Source of the DNA: an archaeon
GTDB lineage: Archaea; Thermoproteota; Nitrososphaeria; Conexivisphaerales; UBA164
Assembly (NCBI GenBank): GCA_021798095.1
Contig: JAJZYL010000065.1
Span: 1-7,009, forward strand
Direction: 5' to 3'
Length of the DNA: 7,009 nt
The notes beneath the pieces were generated by a model, which searched no databases, had not been told where the DNA came from, and was given only the letters and a program-made list of their open reading frames with translations. Position 1 is the first letter of the stretch. Every line of letters begins with the position of its first letter. Made by a program: the position numbers and the translations under genes. This document shows, in pieces, positions 1 through 6,164 of the stretch.

Positions 1-556
1 AGTCGATCAGCCCGCTGTCTATTCCAACCGGGTTCTTTATCTCCAGAGTTGCCTTTGTTATAATATCCTTCGTTTCAGCGACAATTATAGCATACCACTC
101 TCCATTTGGGTATTTCTTCACCGTTATGGTCTTCACCCTTCCTTTCACTGCCCTGTGCTTCACCATCCTTATCCTTCCGATCCTCGACAGATATACGCTG
201 TTCTTGCCGATCCACTTTTGGCTTGCCTGCGGGTAGGTCATGCTTGATACGAACTTCTTGAAGTGGGGGTATCTTGTCCTCCCTTCAAAGAAGTTCACGA
301 ACGATGTGTCAACCCTCTTCAGGACGTTCTGGAGGGCCTGAGAATGTACCCTTGCCGGTTCTGGGTTTTCCTTTCTCCTTTTAGTCAACGCGTTAGCTTG
401 ATCAACGTAGCTCAGGCCCTTCCCCGTTGTCAGGTAGTGTTCTATGCGCTCGTGAATGGCTCCATTATGGAGCTCTTTGCATGTCTCAAGTTGTTCTTTT
501 AAAGCGGTTTCCTGTTCCTCACTGGGGTAGAGCCTGAACCTGAACGCTGAAAGCAT
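1..556 (-). CDS. tnpB: TnpB (IS200/IS605-family OrfB) RNA-guided nuclease, N-terminal part, cut by the window edge
   Basis: The reverse strand is open from an ATG at 554-556 to the left edge, giving the first 185 residues of a protein that is usually about 400 long. It begins MLSAFRFRLYPSEEQETALK, the typical N-terminal OrfB helix-turn-helix start (FRxYPxxxQ), followed by residues CKELHNGAIHERI near 26-38. A basic central part (about 55-145) leads to a beta strand, EWYAIIVAE (153-161), and then to NPVGIDSGLID (175-185), which is the RuvC-I motif with catalytic Asp180. The remaining RuvC Glu and Asp and the zinc ribbon lie outside the window. TnpB proteins of IS200/IS605 and IS1341-type elements are known to be DNA nucleases guided by an omega RNA made from the element's end, here beyond the edge. 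A TATA-like box 25 bases upstream fits leaderless transcription from this ATG. No TnpA is visible, but one could lie outside. No frameshift or stop is seen in this part, so the gene may be intact. Confidence 0.93.
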   Translation of the reverse strand, partial: MLSAFRFRLYPSEEQETALKEQLETCKELHNGAIHERIEHYLTTGKGLSYVDQANALTKRRKENPEPARVHSQALQNVLKRVDTSFVNFFEGRTRYPHFKKFVSSMTYPQASQKWIGKNSVYLSRIGRIRMVKHRAVKGRVKTITVKKYPNGEWYAIIVAETKDIITKATLEIKNPVGIDSGLID

Positions 557-576
557 GCTATACCTTGACTCTTTGA

Positions 577-586
577 ATATTTAAAC
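577..586 (-). promoter_or_regulatory. Candidate TATA box for tnpB
   Basis: On the minus strand this reads GTTTAAATAT. Its centre is about 25-26 bases before the tnpB ATG, the normal spacing between an archaeal TATA box and the transcription start. The mRNA would therefore begin at or next to the ATG, and no ribosome binding site is seen. The call rests on position and composition only. Confidence 0.5.
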
Positions 587-609
587 AGCCCCTTCCAGCT
601 CGCTTTCAT

Positions 610-630
610 CCCACCCGTGAACGGTGTGGG
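610..630. repeat. Bulged hairpin, possible subterminal palindrome of the TnpB element
   Basis: CCCAC and CCG pair with CGG and GTGGG around a TGAA loop. This gives 8 base pairs, with one unpaired T (625) on the plus strand. IS200/IS605 elements carry imperfect palindromes with a single bulged base near their ends, where TnpA binds single-stranded DNA. This one lies about 55 bases before the tnpB start, roughly where a left end could be. The bulged T is on the strand opposite to tnpB sense, which does not match the best-known case (IS608), so the link is tentative. Confidence 0.35.
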
Positions 631-799
631 TATTCCAGCTTGCTTTTGTGATAACGGGCCAGGGGAAGCTCGTCCCCGATGCCTGATCTATCAGCCCATC
701 ATAAGGATCATCATCAGTCAGTTTTTTCTCCCGGTCAATAGGATGCAGGGGAAGGCATTGCGCTGTTTGCACTATTACGCTTGCGAATATGAAATGCCC

Positions 800-843
800 A
801 ATTTCGGCCGACGGTCATGTGGCACGGGAAGGCGGCCAAAATT
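800..843. repeat. 11-bp imperfect inverted repeat upstream of the reductase promoter
   Basis: The arms AATTTCGGCCG (800-810) and CGGCCAAAATT (833-843) are reverse complements at 10 of 11 positions, with a 22-base spacer. The arm centres are 33 bp apart, close to three helical turns, so both arms face the same side of the DNA. The right arm ends 14 bases before the TATA-like box at 858. This is a plausible site for a dimeric regulator or activator, though no regulator is encoded in the window. Confidence 0.4.
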
Positions 844-857
844 TAATACGACAAGCG

Positions 858-864
858 TATAAAT
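858..864 (+). promoter_or_regulatory. Candidate TATA box for the disulfide reductase gene
   Basis: The sequence TATAAAT is a strong match to an archaeal TATA box. A transcription start about 26 bases downstream would fall near 885-889, on or next to the two ATG codons at 884-889 and about 10 bases before the TTG start at 898. The transcript would therefore be leaderless for the short ATG frame, or have a very short 5' untranslated region for the main gene. Confidence 0.6.
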
Positions 865-883
865 GGGCCTCAGGAATCGCATA

Positions 884-901
884 ATGATGTTCGTAAATTG
901 A
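884..901 (+). other. Possible five-codon leader ORF overlapping the reductase start
   Basis: ATG ATG TTC GTA AAT TGA encodes MMFVN and then stops. Its TGA (899-901) overlaps the TTG start of the reductase (898-900). The TATA-like box at 858-864 predicts a transcript beginning close to the first ATG. Ribosomes could load on this leaderless ATG and restart on the TTG. It is equally possible that transcription starts a few bases further on and this frame is never used. Confidence 0.3.
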
Positions 902-2265
902 AAAGATATGACATAATTTTCCTGGGAGGTGGAGGCGCGGCCTACCCAGGCGCGTTCTATCTTGCCAGCCACGGCAAGAAGGTCCTGATGATGGACCCCA
1001 AGGGGGTTCTTGGAGGCAACTGCCTTTACGAGGGATGCATCCCCAGCAAGGTTCTATTCGAGGCCGCTAAGATAAGGGATAGGGAGCAGGCGCTCCTTGA
1101 TAAGGGCGTCAAGCTCACGGTCAATACGCCATCTTACGGGGACATGGTCAGGTACAAGGATTACATCCAGAACAGGAGGTTCAGGATGCACGATGAAGAG
1201 GTCAGGATGCACGGTGAAAATTTGACGTTTGTAAAGGCCAGCGGCGTGATGAAGGACCCCCACACGGTCACTGTGAATGGCAAGGAGGATGTTCAGGGCG
1301 AGTACATTGTAATTTCCACCGGTTCCAAGCCTCATATGCCTAACATCCCGGGAAAGGAGAACACTATAACCTCCCACGACCTGCTCAAACCGGGAACGGC
1401 GATACAGGACCTGCCGCACGACCTCATTATAATAGGCGGGGGGTACGTCGGATGCGAATTTGCAGGGATATTCTCCAGCCTTGGCACTAACGTCACGCTG
1501 CTGGACATGATGGACAGGATCCTTCCGAGCGCAGGAAAGGATGCAATCGGCCTGCTTGAAAGGAGATTAACCGAAGGGGGAGTGAGCCTGAAGCTGGGAA
1601 GGAGGATCATGGAAATACAGAAGGACGGAGAAAGGAGGAGGGTCATAACCGATAACGGCTCATTTGAAGCTGATCACGTGGTTATGGCCACGGGAAGGGT
1701 CCCCAACTTGGACGGATTGGAGAATATGAACTTAGAAAGGGGCAAGCTTGGCGAACTGGTAACCGATGAATTCATGAACGTTCCGAAATACGAGAACATC
1801 TATGCCACGGGCGACGTTAACGGCAAATCCATGCTATTCCATGCGGCGGTCCTTATGAGCCGCATAGCCGCGGTCAACATCCTGGGAAACAGGAGGGTGG
1901 AGAAGTTCGATCCATCGAATGTCCCGTCGGCCATTTACACCGACCCCCAGATAGGCTCGGTTGGGATATCGCCGGTGAACGCTTCAGATGGCCACATTGT
2001 AAAGAGGTACGATCTTTCCATGGACTCAAGGGATCAGATAGAGGGCATGGATGAAGGTTTCATAGACCTGGTGGCAGAGAAGGGATCGGGAAGGATAGTT
2101 GGGGCCGAGGTGGTGGGCAACGATGCCGATCTTCTAATAGGTTACATAGCGCAGGCGGTGAGCTCTGGGCTTACCCTTCGAGACCTGAGCTGGATAGCGG
2201 CGCCCCACCCCACTTCACTTGAGGCCGTGGGCAGCCTTTCCAGAAGCATGCTTGACTCTATGTGA
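898..2265 (+). CDS. Class I flavin disulfide oxidoreductase, dihydrolipoamide dehydrogenase-like
   Basis: This 455-residue protein has the full layout of a cytoplasmic dihydrolipoamide dehydrogenase, which reoxidises dihydrolipoyl groups using FAD, a redox disulfide and NAD+. The N-terminal FAD fold is DIIFLGGGGAAYPGAF (5-20), with Ala15 where the third Gly of GxGxxG is usual. The redox motif GGNCLYEGCIPSK (39-51) supplies Cys42 and Cys47. The NAD-binding fold is IIIGGGYVGCEFA (177-189), with an acidic Asp203 after the second strand, which favours NAD(H) over NADP(H). The second FAD motif is ATGDVN (303-308). The C-terminal dimer domain (about 340-455) ends in HPTSLE with the catalytic His437-Glu442 pair. 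It lacks the C-terminal Cys pair of mercuric reductase. The start is TTG at 898, since no ATG or GTG lies in frame upstream and the FAD fold needs these first residues. No 2-oxoacid dehydrogenase E1 or E2 genes are nearby, so the substrate could be another disulfide. Family certain, substrate not. Confidence 0.93.
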   Translation: MKRYDIIFLGGGGAAYPGAFYLASHGKKVLMMDPKGVLGGNCLYEGCIPSKVLFEAAKIRDREQALLDKGVKLTVNTPSYGDMVRYKDYIQNRRFRMHDEEVRMHGENLTFVKASGVMKDPHTVTVNGKEDVQGEYIVISTGSKPHMPNIPGKENTITSHDLLKPGTAIQDLPHDLIIIGGGYVGCEFAGIFSSLGTNVTLLDMMDRILPSAGKDAIGLLERRLTEGGVSLKLGRRIMEIQKDGERRRVITDNGSFEADHVVMATGRVPNLDGLENMNLERGKLGELVTDEFMNVPKYENIYATGDVNGKSMLFHAAVLMSRIAAVNILGNRRVEKFDPSNVPSAIYTDPQIGSVGISPVNASDGHIVKRYDLSMDSRDQIEGMDEGFIDLVAEKGSGRIVGAEVVGNDADLLIGYIAQAVSSGLTLRDLSWIAAPHPTSLEAVGSLSRSMLDSM

Positions 2266-2519
2266 TGGAATCCATGAAGCCTTCTTTACAGGCGTTCGAA
2301 GGGAATGGCTGCTCGGACGGTGAACGTGGAAACAGGCCTGAACCTCGGCCCTTATAGGGGTATGATGAAGCCGCAGGATGATCATCATGTGTTCGCCGCA
2401 TTGAACTGCTGAAAGGGTTTCTGAAGCCTCCCGAAATGGCCAGTTAAGGACGCCTGATCAGGAATATAACGAAATCTATGTATGTGTATAAAAAAGAAAA
2501 AAATGGAATAGTTCCTAAC
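2266..2519. other. Convergent intergenic region
   Basis: The reductase (plus) and the BMP gene (minus) end facing each other here. There is a terminator for the BMP gene on the right side. For the reductase I see no T-rich run on the plus strand, so its termination site is unclear. Two perfect 10-bp palindromes occur, at 2377-2386 (GATGATCATC) and 2453-2462 (CCTGATCAGG). They have no obvious promoter role this far from any gene start. Confidence 0.5.
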
Positions 2520-2536
2520 TTAACTTAAGGAACTAT
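2490..2536 (-). terminator. Hairpin plus T-tract terminator of the BMP gene
   Basis: On the minus strand a perfect 9-bp stem (2528-2536 with 2508-2516) and an 11-base loop overlap the last codons and TAA stop of the BMP gene. About five bases later comes a T-tract, seven T, one C and six T (2490-2503). Archaeal RNA polymerase ends transcription at T-rich runs, and here a bacterial-style stem precedes the run as well. It serves the minus strand only, since the plus strand reads as A-rich. Confidence 0.75.
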
Positions 2537-3644
2537 ATGGGGGTGTGACCGGGGAGTATATCATGGTGCCGTTTGAAGCTTCGTAGTATATCATTATATT
2601 GTTATTTCCTACGTTTTTATAGAGCGTGTTAATTACAGTGGATACGTTAGCTGGAACCTTCGATGACAGTTGAAGCGTTATTCCGCCGTTGGCTATAGTT
2701 GCATAATATGGGTTAGCCTGAAGCGTTTTGTTGACTATCCAGTTGTTTACAGCCTGGTCCAACAGGGGCCCGAAGGTAAGGGTCATCCCGCCGTAGGTGT
2801 TTTCTGGTGCAAATGCGGTGGCATTGGTTTCACAGTAGAGGAACATGACATTTGACTGGGCAGCGGCCTGCGCAACGCCTTCCGTGATACCATCCCCGCT
2901 GCAGAACAGGACATCGGCTCCCTGTGAAGCAGCAGCCGTACCCGCAGAAAGCGCTCCTGCTGGATCATCGAAATTCCCTATGAAGGTCGTGATTACGCTG
3001 ACGTTCTTGTTGAAATTGCTGTTTATATACGCAACGCCAAGCTGGAAGCCCATGGTCATCCACGTTATTTCGCTTACATCCTCTCCTCCTATTATGGCAA
3101 CCTTCCCAGTATGCGTCAGCAGTGCCGCCGTTGCGCCCATTATGAATCCCAGCTGGCCGGCGTCTTCGATAACGGTCTGGACACCGGGCGCTGATTGATA
3201 GCCGCCTATGTTAAGGAACGCTGTATTAGGGAATTGGGAGGCCAGATTTATTGAAACTGGAGTGAACTGGAAGCCATCACCTATCACTATAGTGTACCCT
3301 TCGCTGGCATACGTCTGCATGGCCGGCTGTATCTCCTCAGACGTATAGAGGCCCTCGGACACTGAGAGCGTTACGTTATAACCGGCAGCCTCTAGCTCAT
3401 GAACCAGGGCCTGTGCGCTGCTGTAACCCGCTTGGTTCCACGACAGATCGTTGCTGACCCCGGCCAGCATCAGGGCTATCTTGATGGTCCCCTTTGATGG
3501 GGGCGGTGTAGGCGTTACCTTGCTGGAAGTTGATGCATAATAGTAATATCCACCAACACCTGCAATGACGATGATCACTATAATTATCGCTACAGTTGCT
3601 ACTTTTGAAATCGACTTGAGTCCTTTTGTCATTTCAATTGGCAT
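2520..3644 (-). CDS. BMP-family (basic membrane protein/PnrA-like) substrate-binding protein of an ABC transporter
   Basis: This protein (374 residues from the first ATG) captures a solute outside the cell for an ABC importer. Many BMP-family members bind purine nucleosides. An N-terminal hydrophobic segment (about 15-36, VATVAIIIVIIVIAGVGGYY) is an anchor or signal, with no lipobox Cys. A Pro/Thr linker (42-52) follows. The binding domain then shows BMP landmarks: SNDLSWNQAGY (64-74, like the family's DxxFN), IGDGFQF (121-127), EDAGQLGFIMGATAAL (160-175), TGKVAIIGGED (179-189) and GADVLFCSGDGITEGVAQAA (242-261). Six N-x-S/T sequons (N90, N214, N274, N305, N333, N358) suit a glycosylated archaeal surface protein. 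Cys248 and Cys271 could form a disulfide. ATG codon 5 (3630-3632) is the likelier start, because a TATA box lies 27 bases upstream of it. No permease or ATPase gene is in the window. The ligand is unknown, and a purine nucleoside is only the family's best guess. Confidence 0.9.
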   Translation of the reverse strand: MPIEMTKGLKSISKVATVAIIIVIIVIAGVGGYYYYASTSSKVTPTPPPSKGTIKIALMLAGVSNDLSWNQAGYSSAQALVHELEAAGYNVTLSVSEGLYTSEEIQPAMQTYASEGYTIVIGDGFQFTPVSINLASQFPNTAFLNIGGYQSAPGVQTVIEDAGQLGFIMGATAALLTHTGKVAIIGGEDVSEITWMTMGFQLGVAYINSNFNKNVSVITTFIGNFDDPAGALSAGTAAASQGADVLFCSGDGITEGVAQAAAQSNVMFLYCETNATAFAPENTYGGMTLTFGPLLDQAVNNWIVNKTLQANPYYATIANGGITLQLSSKVPANVSTVINTLYKNVGNNNIMIYYEASNGTMIYSPVTPPYSSLS

Positions 3645-3652
3645 AAATTTTG

Positions 3653-3672
3653 ATAATATATATATCTTTCGT
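3653..3672 (-). promoter_or_regulatory. TATA box and BRE-like element of the BMP gene
   Basis: The minus strand carries ACGAAAG followed by ATATATATATTAT. The first part resembles the archaeal TFB-recognition element, and the second is a strong TATA box centred near 3659. It is 27 bases from the ATG of codon 5 (3632) but only 15 from the first ATG (3644). The promoter therefore favours a leaderless mRNA starting at codon 5. Confidence 0.65.
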
Positions 3673-3713
3673 TTTGCATTTTTGCCTTTTTTTAAAGCTT
3701 TTGGCGTATTTTA

Positions 3714-3731
3714 TATGCAAATTTATGCAAA
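3714..3731 (-). repeat. Tandem TTTGCATA boxes upstream of the BMP promoter
   Basis: TATGCAAA occurs at 3714-3721 and again at 3724-3731, a period of 10 bp or one helical turn. A third, inverted copy of the core (TTTGCAT) lies at 3673-3679, next to the TATA/BRE region. Such spacing is typical of a protein-binding operator, but the region is AT-rich and chance cannot be excluded. The right copy overlaps the A-run proposed as the terminator of the upstream gene. Confidence 0.35.
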
Positions 3732-3736
3732 AAATC
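3729..3736 (-). terminator. Weak candidate T-tract terminator for the molybdenum subunit gene
   Basis: On the minus strand six T follow a GC-rich stretch (GGCCGGA), about 110 bases beyond the stop of the molybdenum subunit gene. A short T-run can end archaeal transcription, and it is the longest in this 200-bp gap before the BMP promoter. There is no convincing stem. Read-through into the BMP gene is possible. Confidence 0.3.
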
Positions 3737-3844
3737 CGGCCAGGGCTCCCGTACATTCCTGTTGCCCCCCTTTGTGCGCGGCTGATTTCCTTAATGCAAG
3801 CTCTTGCTAGCCGCCAAATTTATCAACGTGCCTGAATGGTCGGC

Positions 3845-6151
3845 CTAAAACCCTGTGTAAACGTGCCGGCCTGTACCTGAGCTCCGGCGATCAAGGCACT
3901 GTATAACCCTTGGTGGGTCCATCGGAAGTTCGCTGCAGCTGACGCCAATGGCATTTCTTATGGCGTTAGATATGGACGATGCTACAGGGACGATCGGTAT
4001 CTCCCCCACCCCCTTCGCCCCGTACGGCCCCAGCTCCTCCCTTGTGTCCACGAAATGGACGCCTATTGGGGGTACATCCTGTGTCGAAGGGACGATATAT
4101 GTTGTGTAGTTGGCGTTGAGCGGCCTTGCGGCATCGTCGTATCTGTAATCTTCGTGAAGCGCGTAACCCAAGCCCTGTATTATTCCCCCCTCGCACTGGG
4201 TCATGGCTATCAGGGGGTTAATTACGGCGCCTATGTCAACGTAGAAGTCGACCCCCTTTACGGTCACAGCGCCCGTCAGCAGGTTGACCTCCACTGTTGA
4301 AAGCATCGCCGCATAACCATTGACCACCTTGGGCGCTTCGTGCATGCCTTCGATTGGCCTTTCTACCCTAGGCATCTTGAACGTGCCGTTGAATTTAGTA
4401 GGATGGCCTCTGGATATAGCCCTTGAGGCGGCCTCGAATATGGTTATTTCTCTGCCGTCCTCCGACCTGAACGCCCCGCCCTGATATACGATCCTGTCGT
4501 AAGGGGTATCCAGTGCCTCCGCGGCCTCGGCGCCAAGGGATGATATCGCCTTATCGCATGCAAGCAACAGCGCATTCCCCCCAGTGAAGGTGCTCCTAGA
4601 GGCGTTGGAGGACCCTGTGTCTGGGGCATACTTGGAGTCCGCGTGAATGACGTTTATGGATCCCACCGGAAGCTCCAGCTTCTGGGCCACGATCTGGGCG
4701 TGCCCGGTGCTGATCCCCTGCCCGTAGTCCGCGTTGGAAAAATATATGCAGACGTGCCCATCCCGCAGCACCTCAACGGCCGCGGTGGACAGGTCATCGA
4801 CGGGCCCGTAGCCCACCCCCTTTACCGCGAACGAAAGGCCTACCCCATTCCTTATCCAGGGAAGTGGCGACCGCGCTTCAGGCCCGCGAAACGGAGAGCC
4901 CCTTGCCATCTCCAGTACAAGCCTCGCGCCTTCCATCCCCCTTTCGGTGGCGCCCAGGGGGCCCGTCTCACCATCGTTTAAGAGGTTCTTCAGCCTGAAT
5001 TCAATCGGATCTATGTCAAGCGCTATCGCGAGCTCATCGACCATGTTCTCAAGGGCGAAGTTTCCCTGCGGAGCTCCGAACCCCCTGAAGGCCGAAGCCA
5101 TGCCGTTATTCGTATAGATCAGGTATCCGTCCACGCTTATATTGGGTATCCTGTACTTGCCGTTTATCGTTTCCATGGTTACGTCCAGTATGTTAGGCCC
5201 ATAGGTCTGATATGCGCCTGTATCCAGATAGATGTGCGCCTCACTGGCAAGCATCCTGCCATCCCTGTCCACCCCCATCCTTAACAAAATCCTGGATGCG
5301 TGCCTGTGGTAGCCCGCAGCCCCTGATTCCTCCCTTGATAATACCAGTTTCACCGGTTTCCTGGACTTGAACGCCAGCAGCGCCAGATATATCTGTATGG
5401 TTATTTCGTCCTTTCCACCGAAGGCGCCCCCCTCAGGATAGTTAACCACCCTCACCATTTCCTCGCTGATCCCCAGGGTTCTTGCCACCTGTCTCATGTC
5501 CCAGTATGCCCCCTGTCCGCTGCAGAACAGGTTTACGACACCCCTTTCATCTACGTAGGCCATCCCCGCCTCCGTTTCAAGGAACATGTGCTTCTGCATG
5601 GATGTCCTGTACTCCCTTTCCAGGACCAGTGGGGCCCGGCTCAGCGCCCCCGCGGCATCACCTCTCTTGACGGTCAAATGTCTGGCTAAGTTCCCTGAGT
5701 CGTGTACCTTCTGATGCCCTTCCCTCAGCGCATCATCGATAGACCTGACCGGAGGCAACGCCCGGTACCTGATCCTGATGTGCTCTTTGGCTTCGTTCGC
5801 CAGCTCCTCGGTGTCCGCAGCGATGAGCGCTATGGGTTCGCCAAAGTACCTGACCCTGTCCTGCGCAAGGACCGGAGCTTCTGTTATCAGCCCTCCATAT
5901 GCGTTGACGCCGTCTATATCCCTGTGAGTGAGGACGGCCCTCACTCCCGGCAGGCTCTTGGCCGATGAAACATCCAGCGATTCGATTACGGCGTGAGCCA
6001 CGCTGCTCCTGAAGACGGCGCCGTACAGCATATCGTCCATCCTCATATCGGTGAAGTATCTGAGGCTCCCGGTGACCTTTTCATTTAAGTCGATCCTGCT
6101 AACGGACGTATTCAGCGCGCTAAACTGAAGGCCGCTCGCCATGACTGGCAT
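3845..6151 (-). CDS. Molybdopterin-binding large subunit of a xanthine dehydrogenase/aldehyde oxidase-family hydroxylase
   Basis: At 768 residues this is a full-length molybdenum subunit, the catalytic part of hydroxylases that insert water oxygen into purines, aldehydes or N-heterocycles. An a/b hammerhead domain (about 20-130, with RYFGEPIALIAADTEELANEA at 101-121) precedes the cofactor domain. Motifs match the family: Gln213 in SGQGAYW, GGAFGGKDE (241-249), AFRGFGAPQ (354-362), YGQGISTGHAQ (476-486), GSSNASRSTFTGGNA (513-527) and GAKGVGE, with the catalytic base Glu717. By bovine xanthine oxidase numbering, Glu802 corresponds to Asp248 and Arg880 to about Val324, so oxidation of xanthine itself is doubtful. 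There is no twin-arginine signal, so it is probably cytoplasmic. Codon 4 (ATG, 6140-6142) is an alternative start 26 bases from a TATA-like box. The FAD and 2Fe-2S subunits it normally needs are not adjacent on either side. Downstream in the same direction is the BMP binding protein. Confidence 0.93.
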   Translation of the reverse strand: MPVMASGLQFSALNTSVSRIDLNEKVTGSLRYFTDMRMDDMLYGAVFRSSVAHAVIESLDVSSAKSLPGVRAVLTHRDIDGVNAYGGLITEAPVLAQDRVRYFGEPIALIAADTEELANEAKEHIRIRYRALPPVRSIDDALREGHQKVHDSGNLARHLTVKRGDAAGALSRAPLVLEREYRTSMQKHMFLETEAGMAYVDERGVVNLFCSGQGAYWDMRQVARTLGISEEMVRVVNYPEGGAFGGKDEITIQIYLALLAFKSRKPVKLVLSREESGAAGYHRHASRILLRMGVDRDGRMLASEAHIYLDTGAYQTYGPNILDVTMETINGKYRIPNISVDGYLIYTNNGMASAFRGFGAPQGNFALENMVDELAIALDIDPIEFRLKNLLNDGETGPLGATERGMEGARLVLEMARGSPFRGPEARSPLPWIRNGVGLSFAVKGVGYGPVDDLSTAAVEVLRDGHVCIYFSNADYGQGISTGHAQIVAQKLELPVGSINVIHADSKYAPDTGSSNASRSTFTGGNALLLACDKAISSLGAEAAEALDTPYDRIVYQGGAFRSEDGREITIFEAASRAISRGHPTKFNGTFKMPRVERPIEGMHEAPKVVNGYAAMLSTVEVNLLTGAVTVKGVDFYVDIGAVINPLIAMTQCEGGIIQGLGYALHEDYRYDDAARPLNANYTTYIVPSTQDVPPIGVHFVDTREELGPYGAKGVGEIPIVPVASSISNAIRNAIGVSCSELPMDPPRVIQCLDRRSSGTGRHVYTGF

Positions 6152-6164
6152 CTTTTGTTACGGC

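Larger units (their letters stand above)
557..897. other. Non-coding stretch between tnpB and the disulfide reductase
   Basis: About 340 bases separate the divergent tnpB and reductase genes. The left half probably contains the end of the TnpB element. It holds a hairpin at 610-630, a short GGGGA/TCCCC stem at 662-677 and a CTGAT/ATCAG stem at 683-694. The right half holds an 11-bp inverted repeat (800-843) and the reductase promoter. A minus-strand reading frame from about 814 down to a TAA at 581-583 has a protein-like composition (for example DGLIDQASGTSFPWPVITKA). It lacks an ATG and matches nothing I recognise, so I do not call it a gene. A relic of a gene broken by the insertion is possible. 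Confidence 0.5.

Noticed and set aside
263..502. 79-residue plus-strand frame
   Set aside because: It lies entirely opposite the clear TnpB coding sequence and has no family resemblance.
617..862. 81-residue plus-strand frame before the reductase
   Set aside because: It runs through the inverted repeat and into the reductase TATA box, and its composition is not protein-like.
2265..2357. 30-codon frame starting at an ATG that overlaps the reductase stop (TGATG)
   Set aside because: The overlap is typical of coupled genes, but the peptide (MESMKPSLQAF...) is short, Pro/Arg/Gly-rich, ends quickly and resembles no family.
2377..2462. Two perfect 10-bp palindromes in the convergent gap
   Set aside because: They are far from any promoter, and short palindromes of this kind are expected by chance.
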